Shown: positions 1 through 7,979, counted from the first letter of the stretch. The stretch is 11,847 nucleotides of DNA from an uncultured Kiritimatiellota bacterium (GCA_934635385.1 CAKTZI010000076.1:1-11847); one strand, 5' to 3'. Notes: generated by a model not told the origin, from the letters alone. Numbers and translations are program-made.

Positions 1-5
1 GTTTA

Positions 6-26
6 CCCCCCCCCCCCCCCCCCCCC
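6..26. repeat. 21-base poly-C tract
   Basis: An uninterrupted run of 21 C residues lies about 15 bases before the first plausible start codon (ATG at 42). Such a tract can be a slippage-prone phase-variable site in a promoter or leader, or an assembly artefact near a contig end. The sequence shows only the run; its length is unlikely to be exact. Confidence 0.9.
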
Positions 27-67
27 GCGTCAGAGGCGCGCATGTTTCTAAAGCGTGCAAGCGGCGA

Positions 68-2920
68 TTGGGTTGTGTGGCAGCTGGCATAGCCGCGCTT
101 CTCGGAGCTCTCTCGCCGGCGCAAGGATCTCTTTCCGTGGACGCGGATACGGTTCTTTACGTGGACTGCGACACGAACTATGGTTTTGGCCTGAACGCGG
201 CGACGGCGGCGGACAAGTTCGTCAGTACGCATCGCGGCGGCGATCTCCTGCAGACGGACGACATGGTGGCGACGCAGATTCGCGATGGCGTGAACGGCGC
301 TGACGTCGCCAACGACGGCTACCTTTACAGCGCGAGCGGCATTGCCGTCGAATGGCAGGGGGCATCGGAGTATTGTTCGGGTGACTTCACGTTCGAGTGC
401 TTCATCCGCCTGGATGCCGACGCGGCGGCGGACGGTCTCAAGGGGACTTACGTCGTTTACCATCCCAAGGCTTGGATGATCCAGTTCGATTCGGACGGGA
501 AAGGCGTCCCGTCTCTCAAGACGTCCAGCTGGGAGCTGCTCGGCACGCCGCCCTCGATCAAGGACGGCGTCTGGCATCATCTGGCCGTCGTGCAGGACAG
601 GTCGCGCGGCACGTTCCGCTACTATATCGACTACCGTCTCGTCTCCGAAGCGGCTTACGTGGTCACGCCGCCGGAGAACGACGCGAGCTACGACTGTTTC
701 CGCATCAACAACTACAGCCGCAACGGCGAGTACAACTTCAACCTGGTGTCGAAGGGCGTCGCCTACGACGAGGTGCGCCTGACGAAGCGGGCGCTGACGC
801 CGGAGGAGTTCGTCACGACGCCTGCGTTCGCGGAAGGCCTGAAGGCGCGGCAGCGCAAATCCGCGGCGATGGCTCCCGACGGGACGCTGGTCTACGCCTC
901 GTGCGACGCCGCCTTGCCGACGAACGACGCCAATGGGGACGGCAAGCCCGCGCTGGTGCTCCGCATGGACGGCACGGCGTCCCCGTCCGTCGGCGCGACG
1001 GAGGGCTTGGCGACCGTCTACCCGACGGGGGTCTTCGACGCCGAGGGACAGGAGAATCCGGGCTGCTGCGAGCTCGCGTCCCACGGGCGCATGGTCATGG
1101 CCGACACCTCCTACCTGTCGGACGACTTCACGCTGGAGTTCTTCCTCCGGTGCGCGGACGCGAGCCAGCTGGGGGGGACGGGCAGCAACGACAACGACGC
1201 CTATCTTGTCCACCAGAACAATCTGTTCTACATGCTGATGCGGAACGACGGGGCGGTTTCCTGCGACGGGACAAGCGTTCCCGGACTGGCGGACGGCGCG
1301 TGGCACCATTATGCCGTCGCCTACGAGAAAAACGTGCGCACGCTGCGCTATTACATCGACCATCGGCTGGTCAAGACGAAGGCGTTTGAACAGGACTTGT
1401 CGGATCTCAAGACCAGCGACCCGCTTTATCTGGGCGCCGGTTCGTGGGGGAACGGCGCGTGGCACTGCGTCAAGGGCGTCGCCTACGACGAGATTCGCCT
1501 GACGCAGAAGGCTCTGGCCCCCACGGCGTTTCTTGCGCCGAGAAGATGGCCTGTTTTCGAGGAGACCAAGGCCTATCTCAGCTTCGCCGACGGAGCAGAC
1601 CCTGCCGCCGCGCGTCCTGCGCTCAACCCCGATCTCGGCTGCACGCGCTGGGCGGCGCAGGCGCTCGAGAAGACGGCCGAAGACGTGCCGGGGGCTTTCC
1701 ACGCGACGGCGCGAAGCGCCGAGGCGGTCGCCAATGCGGACGCGCTGCGCCTGGACATCGGAACGGAGGACAACGGCAGCGTTGCCAGCGGCTACGTGTT
1801 CGACGACCCGGACTTCGACTTCTCGACGGGGAGCTTTACGGTCGAGACGTTCTTCAAGGTTTCCGGCCAGACGAAGTGGTATGCGTACCTGTTCAAGGTC
1901 TACGGTTCGTGGGAGATCTTCCTGACGAACAACGGGGACAACTCGCTCGGCTGCACCGTCGCCGGCACGCGATTCCTCGGTTCTGAAAGCCTTTCGGACG
2001 GCGCGTGGCATCATCTTGCGGCGGTTTGCGACGCCGAGACCCGGACGTTCTCGGTTTACCTTGACCATGCGCTCTTCCATCGGTTCGAGAACGTGGAGAA
2101 CCCGCTCAAGGACGGCCAGACGCGGACGGGCGAACTCCTTTACGGTTGCGGGGCTTCGAAAACCCTGCTGGGCAGCCTGTCCCAGGGGGGATTCGACGAG
2201 CTGCGGCTGACCAAGCGTGCGCTCAAGGTGACGGAGTTCCTGACGGACACGCCGCTGGCGGGCGGTGAAGCGCTACTGGACGTGCGGTTTGAGGACGGCT
2301 GGAACTCGTGTGCGCAGGGCGTGTATGCGCCCGCCGTCACGCTGTCCGAGACAGGTGCGGAACGGAAGCGGAGCGGACGCGTCTCGCGCGAGATTCGCCG
2401 GGCGGACGGACAGGCGCTCCATGCGAGCCGGCAGGGTGCGGTGCTGTCCGGGGGGACTGTCACCTACGAAGGGAGCGGACTGCTGGACGAGCCGGCGGCG
2501 ACGTTCGAAGCGTTCGTGAAGCGCACGGCCGGTGCGGCGCAGGACAACGTTGTCGCCTTCACGCGGGGGACAGACCTTGCGGTGGCCTACTGGCAGCTGA
2601 CGGCGGACGGGACGTTTGCGGTTTCGGGGGCGGAGGCGTTTCCGTCCGTGAGCCTCGACGACGGGGTGTGGCACCATCTTGCGGTTTCGCACGAGACGAG
2701 TGCGGCGGGCGTGGCCGTCACGCTCTGGTGGGATCATGCGCCCGTCGCGACGCGCACGGTTTCGTCGGCGTTCGACTTCGGGCTGGGCGCGGGCCTTGTC
2801 CTCGGTTCGCCCGGTTTCGCCGGCTGCCTTGACGACCTGCGCGTCTCGGTCGGCGTTCTCGACGCGGACGGACATCAGTACGCGGCGCCGCGCACAGGCG
2901 GAGTTGTCATCATTCGCTAA
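68..2920 (+). CDS. Exported protein with four LamG-like (concanavalin A-like) repeats
   Basis: This large extracellular protein (950 aa from the TTG at 68) has four LamG/Laminin_G_3-type beta-sandwich repeats, roughly residues 25-260, 270-500, 510-735 and 745-945. Each has the family's W-H-H-(L/Y)-A core, with the Trp at residues 169, 412, 647 and 868. The first three end in a D-E-(V/I/L)-R-L-T-(K/Q)-(R/K)-A-L strand. Such domains usually bind carbohydrate or mediate adhesion; no catalytic residues were recognised. The N-terminus has a hydrophobic signal-peptide core ending near Ala-Gln-Gly. The start is uncertain: TTG at 68 lacks the usual positive residues and a clear ribosome site. ATG at 42, preceded by AGAGG at 32-36, begins M-F-L-K-R-A and would join this frame if one base were missing near 58. 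The next gene follows 30 bases downstream, suggesting an operon. The LamG call is solid; ligand and start are not. Confidence 0.85.
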   Translation: MGCVAAGIAALLGALSPAQGSLSVDADTVLYVDCDTNYGFGLNAATAADKFVSTHRGGDLLQTDDMVATQIRDGVNGADVANDGYLYSASGIAVEWQGASEYCSGDFTFECFIRLDADAAADGLKGTYVVYHPKAWMIQFDSDGKGVPSLKTSSWELLGTPPSIKDGVWHHLAVVQDRSRGTFRYYIDYRLVSEAAYVVTPPENDASYDCFRINNYSRNGEYNFNLVSKGVAYDEVRLTKRALTPEEFVTTPAFAEGLKARQRKSAAMAPDGTLVYASCDAALPTNDANGDGKPALVLRMDGTASPSVGATEGLATVYPTGVFDAEGQENPGCCELASHGRMVMADTSYLSDDFTLEFFLRCADASQLGGTGSNDNDAYLVHQNNLFYMLMRNDGAVSCDGTSVPGLADGAWHHYAVAYEKNVRTLRYYIDHRLVKTKAFEQDLSDLKTSDPLYLGAGSWGNGAWHCVKGVAYDEIRLTQKALAPTAFLAPRRWPVFEETKAYLSFADGADPAAARPALNPDLGCTRWAAQALEKTAEDVPGAFHATARSAEAVANADALRLDIGTEDNGSVASGYVFDDPDFDFSTGSFTVETFFKVSGQTKWYAYLFKVYGSWEIFLTNNGDNSLGCTVAGTRFLGSESLSDGAWHHLAAVCDAETRTFSVYLDHALFHRFENVENPLKDGQTRTGELLYGCGASKTLLGSLSQGGFDELRLTKRALKVTEFLTDTPLAGGEALLDVRFEDGWNSCAQGVYAPAVTLSETGAERKRSGRVSREIRRADGQALHASRQGAVLSGGTVTYEGSGLLDEPAATFEAFVKRTAGAAQDNVVAFTRGTDLAVAYWQLTADGTFAVSGAEAFPSVSLDDGVWHHLAVSHETSAAGVAVTLWWDHAPVATRTVSSAFDFGLGAGLVLGSPGFAGCLDDLRVSVGVLDADGHQYAAPRTGGVVIIR

Positions 2921-2935
2921 TCTGCCAATGGATGG

Positions 2936-2940
2936 AAGGA
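2936..2940 (+). promoter_or_regulatory. Ribosome binding site deciding the propeller gene start
   Basis: AAGGA lies 10 bases before the ATG at 2951, compared with 4 bases before the in-frame GTG at 2945. The ATG gives the typical Met-Lys-Lys signal-peptide beginning and is preferred. Confidence 0.5.
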
Positions 2941-2950
2941 TGAAGTGAAA

Positions 2951-5107
2951 ATGAAGAAGACAGTTGGATGGGTCTTGTGCCTTGCCGCGTGCGGCGCGCT
3001 GGCCGGACAGGCGGCGGAAGAGGCGTGGCGGCTTCTGCCGGTCTGCGGCGGCGGCAACATGACGGGCGTCGAGATCTCCCCGTCGCACCCGAACGTGTGG
3101 TATGCCTACGCCGACGTGGGCGGCCCCTACCGCTCGGACGACGCGGGACGCACGTGGCGCCCGCTCCACGCCAGCTTCACGGTCGCCCAGCGCGAGGCCA
3201 ACGCCGACCACGTGCGCGGGCTTCTCGTCGATCCGGCGGATCCCGACCGCCTCGTGCTCGTCGCGGGCTGGCGGACCGACCGGAACCCGGCGGGCGCCTA
3301 CGTCTCGACGGACGGCGGACGCACCTTCCGGAGGACGCTCAAGGCGAAGTTCGCCGGCGAAGGCTCGGGGTCGAAGCACTGCGGAAAGGCGCTCGCGCGC
3401 CACCCCCGCGACCCGAGGCGGCTGCTCGCCGCGTCGGCGGGCGACGGCATCTTCCGCTCGTCCGACGGCGGCGAGACCTGGGTCCCGTGCGGCGGCGACG
3501 GGTACGAGTTCACGGACGTCTTCTTCGACCGCACGCGGCCGGGGCGCGCCTACGCCTCGGCGCCGAAATCGCGCGGCCTTCCCGCCGGACGCAGGCGCGG
3601 CCTGTGGCGGTCGGAGGACGACGGCCTCACGTGGCGGCCCGTGGCGGGCGCGGAGGCGCCGCTGGAGATGGCGCAGATCCCCGGCGAGACGGCGGTCGTC
3701 GGCATCTTCGAGGACGGGCACGGGAGCGAGATCCGCCGCTCGGACGACGGCGGGCGGACGTGGACGGACTACCACCAGGGGCTGCCGCGTCCGCCGGAGA
3801 GGCCCGACCCGAACCTCTGGTACAGCCGCCCCGGCAAGTTTCTGGCGCTCGTGGCGGGTCCGGACTTCCTGTTCGCCTGCGACTGGGACGGCAACCCGTA
3901 CCGCCGCACGGCGGGCGACGCCGCCTGGCGGGCCGTCCCGGTCGCGTCCCTCCGTCAGGGCAATCCCGCCACCGAGGGCCTTCTGCGCCGCAACAACCTG
4001 GAGCTGAAGACGCGCTGCTCGACGTGCTCGGTCACGATCGACCCGAACGACCCCATGCACATCCTGACGACGGACTGGTACGACATCTGGGAGTCCCGCG
4101 ACGGCGGGCGCAGCTGGGTGACGCGCATCGACACGATCAGCCCGGTCGTGCCGTTCACGGTCTCGTGCGATCCGCATGCGGACGGGAACGTCCTCTACGG
4201 GCTCGCCGACCAGCTGGCGGCGGTCTCGAACGACGGCGGGCAGACGTTCCAGGCCGCCGTCGGCGGGTCCGGCGACATGACGGACTTCGCCTGGTCCGAA
4301 AGGCGTCCGGGGCGGGCCTACGCCGTCGGCGGCAAGGGGGCGTGGGCGATCTCCATCTCCGAAGACGCGGGCCGCACGTGGCGTTACTCCCGATATGACG
4401 GCCTCGCGGCCAGCCGCTGGCTGAAGGACGGCGGCGGCGTCTTCGGCGTTGCCGTCGACCCGGTGACGGACGACGTGTACGTCTGCCGGGGCGGGGAGAT
4501 CGCGAAGGGCAGGGGCGGCGTCTACCGTTCGCGCGACGGCGGCGACACGTGGGAGTGGTTCTGCAAGGGGATGACGCCCGCGAAGGCGTTCTTCCGCAAC
4601 CACGAGTTCGACGGCGGCGGCGCGGCGGGCTGGACGGAGCAGATCGTGTTCTCGCCCGACGGCAGCGCGCTGATGGGCGGCAGGCACACGGGCGAGACGT
4701 ATCGGCTCGACCGCGCGGCGGACGCCTGGGTGAAGCTGTCCGAACGGTATTCGGTCGGCGAGTACACGTGCGCGGCGGACCCGTTTGTCCCCGGACGCTT
4801 CCTCGTCGCCACGGCCAACGGGATCATGGAGTATGCGGACGGCGGCCGGACGTTCAGGGGGCTTCTGCCGGGCAGCGAGGGGCTTGGCTACGCGCTCGCG
4901 TTCGACCGCCACCGGCGCGGGCTGGTCGCCTCCGTCTCGCGGGACTTCGAGGACGTCTGCGTCTCGCGCGACGGCGGCGCGCACTGGACGGCGCTGAAGG
5001 ACGGCATGAGGGTCCCGACGGGTCAGTACCGCCGCCTTGTCCTCGACCGGGGGCGGCTCTTCATCCACACGCGCGGCAGCGGCGTCTGGCAGCGGAAGAT
5101 TGACTGA
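2951..5107 (+). CDS. Exported Asp-box (BNR) beta-propeller protein, GH74-like
   Basis: The product (718 aa) starts with a signal peptide, M-K-K then a hydrophobic stretch. The segment L-A-A-C at residues 11-14 could be a short lipobox; otherwise cleavage near residues 18-22 is likely. Eleven Asp-box motifs (S-x-D-x-G-x-T-W/F) recur from residue 62 to 679, for example at 62-69, 170-177, 382-389 and 527-534, the mark of beta-propellers in sialidases, sortilins and GH74 xyloglucanases. The N-terminal G-G-G-N-M-T-G followed by Y-A-D-V-G-G-P-Y-R (Asp55) resembles the GH74 opening, where an Asp in the T-D-V-G-G segment is catalytic. V-T-I-D-P-N-D-P near 361-368 also fits that family. A second catalytic Asp was not assigned, so glycosidase activity is inferred. 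It sits between the LamG and phosphoesterase genes, 30 and 52 bases apart, in a probable operon. Alternative: a non-catalytic sortilin-like propeller. Confidence 0.8.
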   Translation: MKKTVGWVLCLAACGALAGQAAEEAWRLLPVCGGGNMTGVEISPSHPNVWYAYADVGGPYRSDDAGRTWRPLHASFTVAQREANADHVRGLLVDPADPDRLVLVAGWRTDRNPAGAYVSTDGGRTFRRTLKAKFAGEGSGSKHCGKALARHPRDPRRLLAASAGDGIFRSSDGGETWVPCGGDGYEFTDVFFDRTRPGRAYASAPKSRGLPAGRRRGLWRSEDDGLTWRPVAGAEAPLEMAQIPGETAVVGIFEDGHGSEIRRSDDGGRTWTDYHQGLPRPPERPDPNLWYSRPGKFLALVAGPDFLFACDWDGNPYRRTAGDAAWRAVPVASLRQGNPATEGLLRRNNLELKTRCSTCSVTIDPNDPMHILTTDWYDIWESRDGGRSWVTRIDTISPVVPFTVSCDPHADGNVLYGLADQLAAVSNDGGQTFQAAVGGSGDMTDFAWSERRPGRAYAVGGKGAWAISISEDAGRTWRYSRYDGLAASRWLKDGGGVFGVAVDPVTDDVYVCRGGEIAKGRGGVYRSRDGGDTWEWFCKGMTPAKAFFRNHEFDGGGAAGWTEQIVFSPDGSALMGGRHTGETYRLDRAADAWVKLSERYSVGEYTCAADPFVPGRFLVATANGIMEYADGGRTFRGLLPGSEGLGYALAFDRHRRGLVASVSRDFEDVCVSRDGGAHWTALKDGMRVPTGQYRRLVLDRGRLFIHTRGSGVWQRKID

Positions 5108-5111
5108 AGGC

Positions 5112-5133
5112 CGTGTACGCAGGAGCGCACACG
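5112..5133 (+). promoter_or_regulatory. Intercistronic hairpin
   Basis: CGTGT (5112-5116) pairs with ACACG (5129-5133), and CGC (5118-5120) pairs with GCG (5125-5127), around one A/C mismatch and an AGGA loop. It starts five bases after the propeller stop codon. No T-run follows, so it is more likely an mRNA stabiliser or processing site within the operon than a terminator. Confidence 0.35.
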
Positions 5134-5147
5134 AACGACAACAAGAT

Positions 5148-5152
5148 AAGGA
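5148..5152 (+). promoter_or_regulatory. Ribosome binding site of the phosphoesterase gene
   Basis: AAGGA with a 7-base spacer to the ATG at 5160 fixes the start of the Tat-exported phosphoesterase. It rules out the longer upstream reading frame that overlaps the propeller gene. Confidence 0.6.
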
Positions 5153-5159
5153 AAACAAA

Positions 5160-6131
5160 ATGACGAGAAGAGAATTCTTCAGGGGGTCGCTGGGCATGGG
5201 CGCCGTGATGGCGACGGCGAACCTGCCGGCGACGGACGTGAAAGAGGACCTGTCCGCATTCGCGCAGCGCGGCCGCTGGGAGCGGCTGTCGATTGCCTAC
5301 GGCGCGGTGGAGATCGGGCTTGAGAGGCCGTTTTCCGTCCTGCACATCTCCGACACGCACCTGACGGCGGTCGACGCGGACGAGAGCGTGAAGAAGCAGG
5401 CGCTCAGCCGGCAGCGCACGCTCTGCTTCGGCGGGCGGCAGGAGGAGGCGCTGCGCGACTCGATCGCCTGGGCGAAGGAGCATTGCGACTTCCTCGTCCA
5501 CACGGGCGACCTGATCGACTGGCAGAGCCGCGCGAATTTCGCGCGCGTGAAGAAGTACTTCGGCGCGGGCCTGACGGGGTGCCTCGGCAACCACGAGTTC
5601 TCGCCGTCCATGTGGCTGAGCGAGCCAAAGGAGGCGCCGACCGAAGACTTCAAGGACCGGTCACGCGAGCTTCTTGCCGCGGCCTACCCGTTCAACGTCT
5701 CCTTGCAGTCAACGGTCGTCAACGGCGTCAACTTCGTGACGATGGACGACGTCTACGGCACCGTCACGCCCCGCCAGGTCGAGCGCTTTGCGGCGGAAGT
5801 GAAGAGGGGTCTGCCCATCGTGCTGTGCCTGCACGTGCCGCTCTACACCGAGCGGATCCTGCGGGCGAACGCGCATTACTGGAATCCGGACAAGCCGAAG
5901 TTCCGCAAGGAAGACGTCGCGCGGGAATGGTCGGCGGGCGATTTCAGACGCCAGCGGGAGGACGCGACGACGCAGGCGTTCCTCGCGGCACTCAGGGCCG
6001 AGCCGCTGCTCAAAGCGATCCTCGCGGGGCATCTGCACGTCACGGTCGAGGACCGGTTCTCGCCGACGGCGATGCAGTATGTCGTCGGCGGCAACTTCAT
6101 GTTCCACGGCCGGGAGCTGCTGTTCTTCTGA
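5160..6131 (+). CDS. Tat-exported calcineurin-like metallophosphoesterase
   Basis: This 323-aa predicted phosphoesterase carries a twin-arginine motif at its N-terminus (T-R-R-E-F-F, residues 2-7) followed by a short hydrophobic Gly/Ala-rich segment. It is therefore probably exported already folded with its metals. All metallophosphoesterase signatures are present in order: D-T-H (Asp65, His67), G-D-L-I-D (116-120), G-N-H-E (143-146), a lone His225 in C-L-H-V-P, and G-H-L-H (290-293). Together these are the usual ligands of a two-metal centre that hydrolyses phosphomono- or diesters. The specific substrate cannot be read from the sequence. It follows the propeller gene by 52 bases with its own AAGGA ribosome site and likely shares its transcript. 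No terminator was seen after the stop; the rsmD promoter starts about 50 bases later. The class and export route are well supported. Confidence 0.9.
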   Translation: MTRREFFRGSLGMGAVMATANLPATDVKEDLSAFAQRGRWERLSIAYGAVEIGLERPFSVLHISDTHLTAVDADESVKKQALSRQRTLCFGGRQEEALRDSIAWAKEHCDFLVHTGDLIDWQSRANFARVKKYFGAGLTGCLGNHEFSPSMWLSEPKEAPTEDFKDRSRELLAAAYPFNVSLQSTVVNGVNFVTMDDVYGTVTPRQVERFAAEVKRGLPIVLCLHVPLYTERILRANAHYWNPDKPKFRKEDVAREWSAGDFRRQREDATTQAFLAALRAEPLLKAILAGHLHVTVEDRFSPTAMQYVVGGNFMFHGRELLFF

Positions 6132-6180
6132 TCCTCATCGCGCCCGCTTCCCGCCCCTCCGACTCTTGTGTTATGAAATA

Positions 6181-6189
6181 TGGTATAAT
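6181..6189 (+). promoter_or_regulatory. Extended -10 promoter of rsmD
   Basis: TGGTATAAT is a perfect TGn-TATAAT extended -10 element (hexamer 6184-6189). No good -35 lies 16-18 bases upstream, as expected for this promoter class. Transcription would start near 6196, giving an rsmD leader of about 50 bases. The same nine bases recur at 6884 and 8030. Confidence 0.7.
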
Positions 6190-6200
6190 CCACACCTATC

Positions 6201-6236
6201 GTGATCGTGGGTGATCGTCACGGGGATAAGCCGTGA
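6201..6236 (+). promoter_or_regulatory. rsmD leader: tandem GTGATCGT repeat and hairpin
   Basis: GTGATCGT occurs at 6201-6208 and again at 6211-6218, exactly 10 bases apart. It is followed by a perfect six-base hairpin, TCACGG (6218-6223) with CCGTGA (6231-6236), around a seven-base loop. It lies between the predicted transcription start and the rsmD ATG (6248), so it could be an operator or a leader structure affecting translation. Function is inferred. Confidence 0.35.
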
Positions 6237-6247
6237 GAGAAAACAAG

Positions 6248-6799
6248 ATGAGAATTACAGGCGGAAAGTTTGGCGGGCGGAATCTCAAGGTGCCGAAGTC
6301 GGACGCAATTCGTCCGACGCAGGATCGCGTGCGCGAGGCGCTGTTCAACATCCTCGCGCCCGAAATCGCGGGTAGCGACTTCCTCGACCTTTTCGCGGGC
6401 TGTGGTGCGGTCGGGCTGGAGGCCCTGTCGCGCGGCGCGCGGGCGGCGACCTTCGTCGAGCAGAACCGTAGGCACCTCGCCGTACTGAACGAAAATCTGA
6501 GTGCGGTCGGGCAGGATGCGGCGGTCATCGCCGCCGACTGCTACCGCTACCTCACGACCTATGCGGGGCTAGGATTCTCGATCGCCTTTGCCGATCCGCC
6601 GTATGCGCTGGGCGAAGAGAAGGGGTATGCGCAGGTTCTGGAGACGCTCGCTTCGCGCGGGGTCGTGCGGCCCGGCGGCCTTTTCGTCGCGGAGATGACG
6701 GCCGTGCAGCGTGCGGAGGAGACGCCGGGCTGGGATCTCCTGCGCGACCGCACCTACGGCAAGACGCGCCTCTGCATCTGGCGACGGCTTCCAAGATGA
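6248..6799 (+). CDS. rsmD: 16S rRNA (guanine(966)-N(2))-methyltransferase RsmD
   Basis: RsmD uses S-adenosylmethionine to methylate N2 of G966 in 16S rRNA on the assembling 30S subunit. The 183-aa length is normal for the family. Visible signatures are the M-R-I-T-G-G start, the R-P-T-Q-D-R-V-R-E-A-L-F-N-I-L block (22-36), the SAM-binding motif D-L-F-A-G-C-G-A-V-G (47-56), the catalytic D-P-P-Y (116-119), and a terminal Y-G-K-T-R-L segment (170-175). The ATG at 6248 was chosen because it gives the family's typical N-terminus; an in-frame GTG at 6233 would add five residues inside the leader hairpin. Its own TGGTATAAT promoter lies 60 bases upstream. In many bacteria coaD follows; here a lactate dehydrogenase does. 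Confidence 0.95.
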   Translation: MRITGGKFGGRNLKVPKSDAIRPTQDRVREALFNILAPEIAGSDFLDLFAGCGAVGLEALSRGARAATFVEQNRRHLAVLNENLSAVGQDAAVIAADCYRYLTTYAGLGFSIAFADPPYALGEEKGYAQVLETLASRGVVRPGGLFVAEMTAVQRAEETPGWDLLRDRTYGKTRLCIWRRLPR

Positions 6800-6883
6800 A
6801 CGGATGCCCGACGTTGGGGCTTATCGCCGCAAATTTCGGCGGAGAGTGCGGCACGCGTGGCAGGGAAGGCGAAACGGAATTTA

Positions 6884-6892
6884 TGGTATAAT
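6884..6892 (+). promoter_or_regulatory. Extended -10 promoter of ldhA
   Basis: This is TGGTATAAT, identical to the elements at 6181 and 8030, with no recognisable -35. Predicted transcription starts near 6899, leaving a leader of about 28 bases that contains the strong ribosome site. The 127-base gap from rsmD holds no clear terminator. Confidence 0.75.
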
Positions 6893-6911
6893 GCTCGTAG
6901 TGAAAATTCAA

Positions 6912-6918
6912 AAGGAGG
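6912..6918 (+). promoter_or_regulatory. Strong ribosome binding site of ldhA
   Basis: AAGGAGG, a full Shine-Dalgarno match, lies 8 bases before the ATG at 6927. It decides the start against the longer in-frame extension that overlaps the end of rsmD. Confidence 0.85.
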
Positions 6919-6926
6919 GTGTGGCC

Positions 6927-7979
6927 ATGACGAAGATCGCTGTGTTTGACGCGAAGCCCTACGACCGCGCATCGTTCGATGCGGCGAATGCGGGGCGTTA
7001 CGAGTTCAGGTATTTCGAGACGCGGCTGCGGGCGGCGTCCGTACCGCTCGCGGAAGGCTGCGCGGGCGTCTGCGCGTTCGTGAACGACGAGATCGACGCG
7101 GCGACCGTCGAGGGGCTTGTCGCGCGCGGCGTGAAGGTGCTCGCCCTGCGGTGCGCCGGCTACAATAACGTCGACTTCAAGGCGGCGTTCGAGAAAGGTC
7201 TGGCGGTCGTGCGTGTGCCGGCCTACTCGCCCTACGCCGTCGCGGAACACGCGATGTCGCTGCTGATGACGCTCAACCGCCATCTGCACAAGGCGGCGGC
7301 GCGCACGCGTGACTTCAATTTCTCGCTCGTCGGGCTGACGGGCATGGATCTCCACGGCAAGACGGCGGGCGTCGTCGGCACGGGCAAGATCGGGCGCGTC
7401 TTCTGCGACATCTGCAAGGGGCTCGGCATGCGCGTCCTCGCGTACGACGCCTTCCCGAATCCGGCGAGCGGACTCGACTACGTGCCGCTCGAACGGCTTC
7501 TCGCCGAGTCGGACGTCGTTTCGCTGCACTGTCCGCTGACGCCGGAGACGCACCACCTCTTCAACGCCGGGACGATCGGGAAGATGAAGCCCGGCGCGCT
7601 GCTCGTCAACACGTCGCGCGGAGGTCTCATCGAGAGCGAGGCGCTGCTGGACGCCTTGCGCGACGGGCGGCTCGGCGGCGCGGGGCTGGACGTGTACGAG
7701 GAGGAGAGCGACTGGTTCTACGAGGACCGCTCGCAGCGCGTAAAGCAGGACAAGGTTCTTGCGCTGCTGGTCTCGATGCCGAACGTCATCGTGACGTCGC
7801 ATCAGGCGTTCCTGACGCGCGAGGCGCTGTCGAACATCGCGACGACGACCTGTGCGAACCTCGACGCCTACTTCGCCGGCGCGCCGCTGGAGAACGAGAT
7901 CTGCTACCGCTGCTCCGGCGCGGCGAAGCCGCCGACTTGTCCCAACCGCCGCAACGGGCGGTGCATTGCAAGCGCGTAG
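6927..7979 (+). CDS. ldhA: D-lactate dehydrogenase (NAD-dependent 2-hydroxyacid dehydrogenase, LdhA type)
   Basis: This cytosolic enzyme (350 aa) reduces pyruvate to D-lactate with NADH, a fermentation end step. It matches the E. coli LdhA pattern closely: F-V-N-D-(D/E) (51-55), A-L-R-C-A-G-Y-N-N-V-D (73-83), R-V-P-A-Y-S-P-Y-A-V-A-E-H-A (96-109), and the Rossmann motif G-T-G-K-I-G (151-156). The catalytic triad is Arg231, Glu260 and His292, with the same spacing as Arg235, Glu264 and His296 in E. coli. The long D-V-Y-E-E-E-S-D insert typical of the LdhA branch is present. Unusual is a tail of about 25 residues after the normal end, with Cys326, Cys329, Cys338 and Cys346 (C-x2-C, then T-C-P-N-R-R-N-G-R-C). 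Promoter and ribosome site are strong. Another 2-hydroxyacid substrate is possible but less likely. Confidence 0.9.
   Translation: MTKIAVFDAKPYDRASFDAANAGRYEFRYFETRLRAASVPLAEGCAGVCAFVNDEIDAATVEGLVARGVKVLALRCAGYNNVDFKAAFEKGLAVVRVPAYSPYAVAEHAMSLLMTLNRHLHKAAARTRDFNFSLVGLTGMDLHGKTAGVVGTGKIGRVFCDICKGLGMRVLAYDAFPNPASGLDYVPLERLLAESDVVSLHCPLTPETHHLFNAGTIGKMKPGALLVNTSRGGLIESEALLDALRDGRLGGAGLDVYEEESDWFYEDRSQRVKQDKVLALLVSMPNVIVTSHQAFLTREALSNIATTTCANLDAYFAGAPLENEICYRCSGAAKPPTCPNRRNGRCIASA

Noticed and set aside
2273..5197. A 974-residue open frame on the minus strand
   Set aside because: It lies antisense to the LamG and propeller genes, is dominated by Arg, Ala, Pro and Val, shows no domain motif and is a by-product of GC-rich codon structure on the + strand.
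6711..6926. N-terminal extension of the lactate dehydrogenase by 72 residues
   Set aside because: It would overlap the end of rsmD and include the promoter; the AAGGAGG site and family alignment place the start at 6927.
7945..7962. Perfect six-base hairpin ACCGCC/GGCGGT as an ldhA terminator
   Set aside because: It lies within the coding sequence of the C-terminal tail and has no T-run after it.
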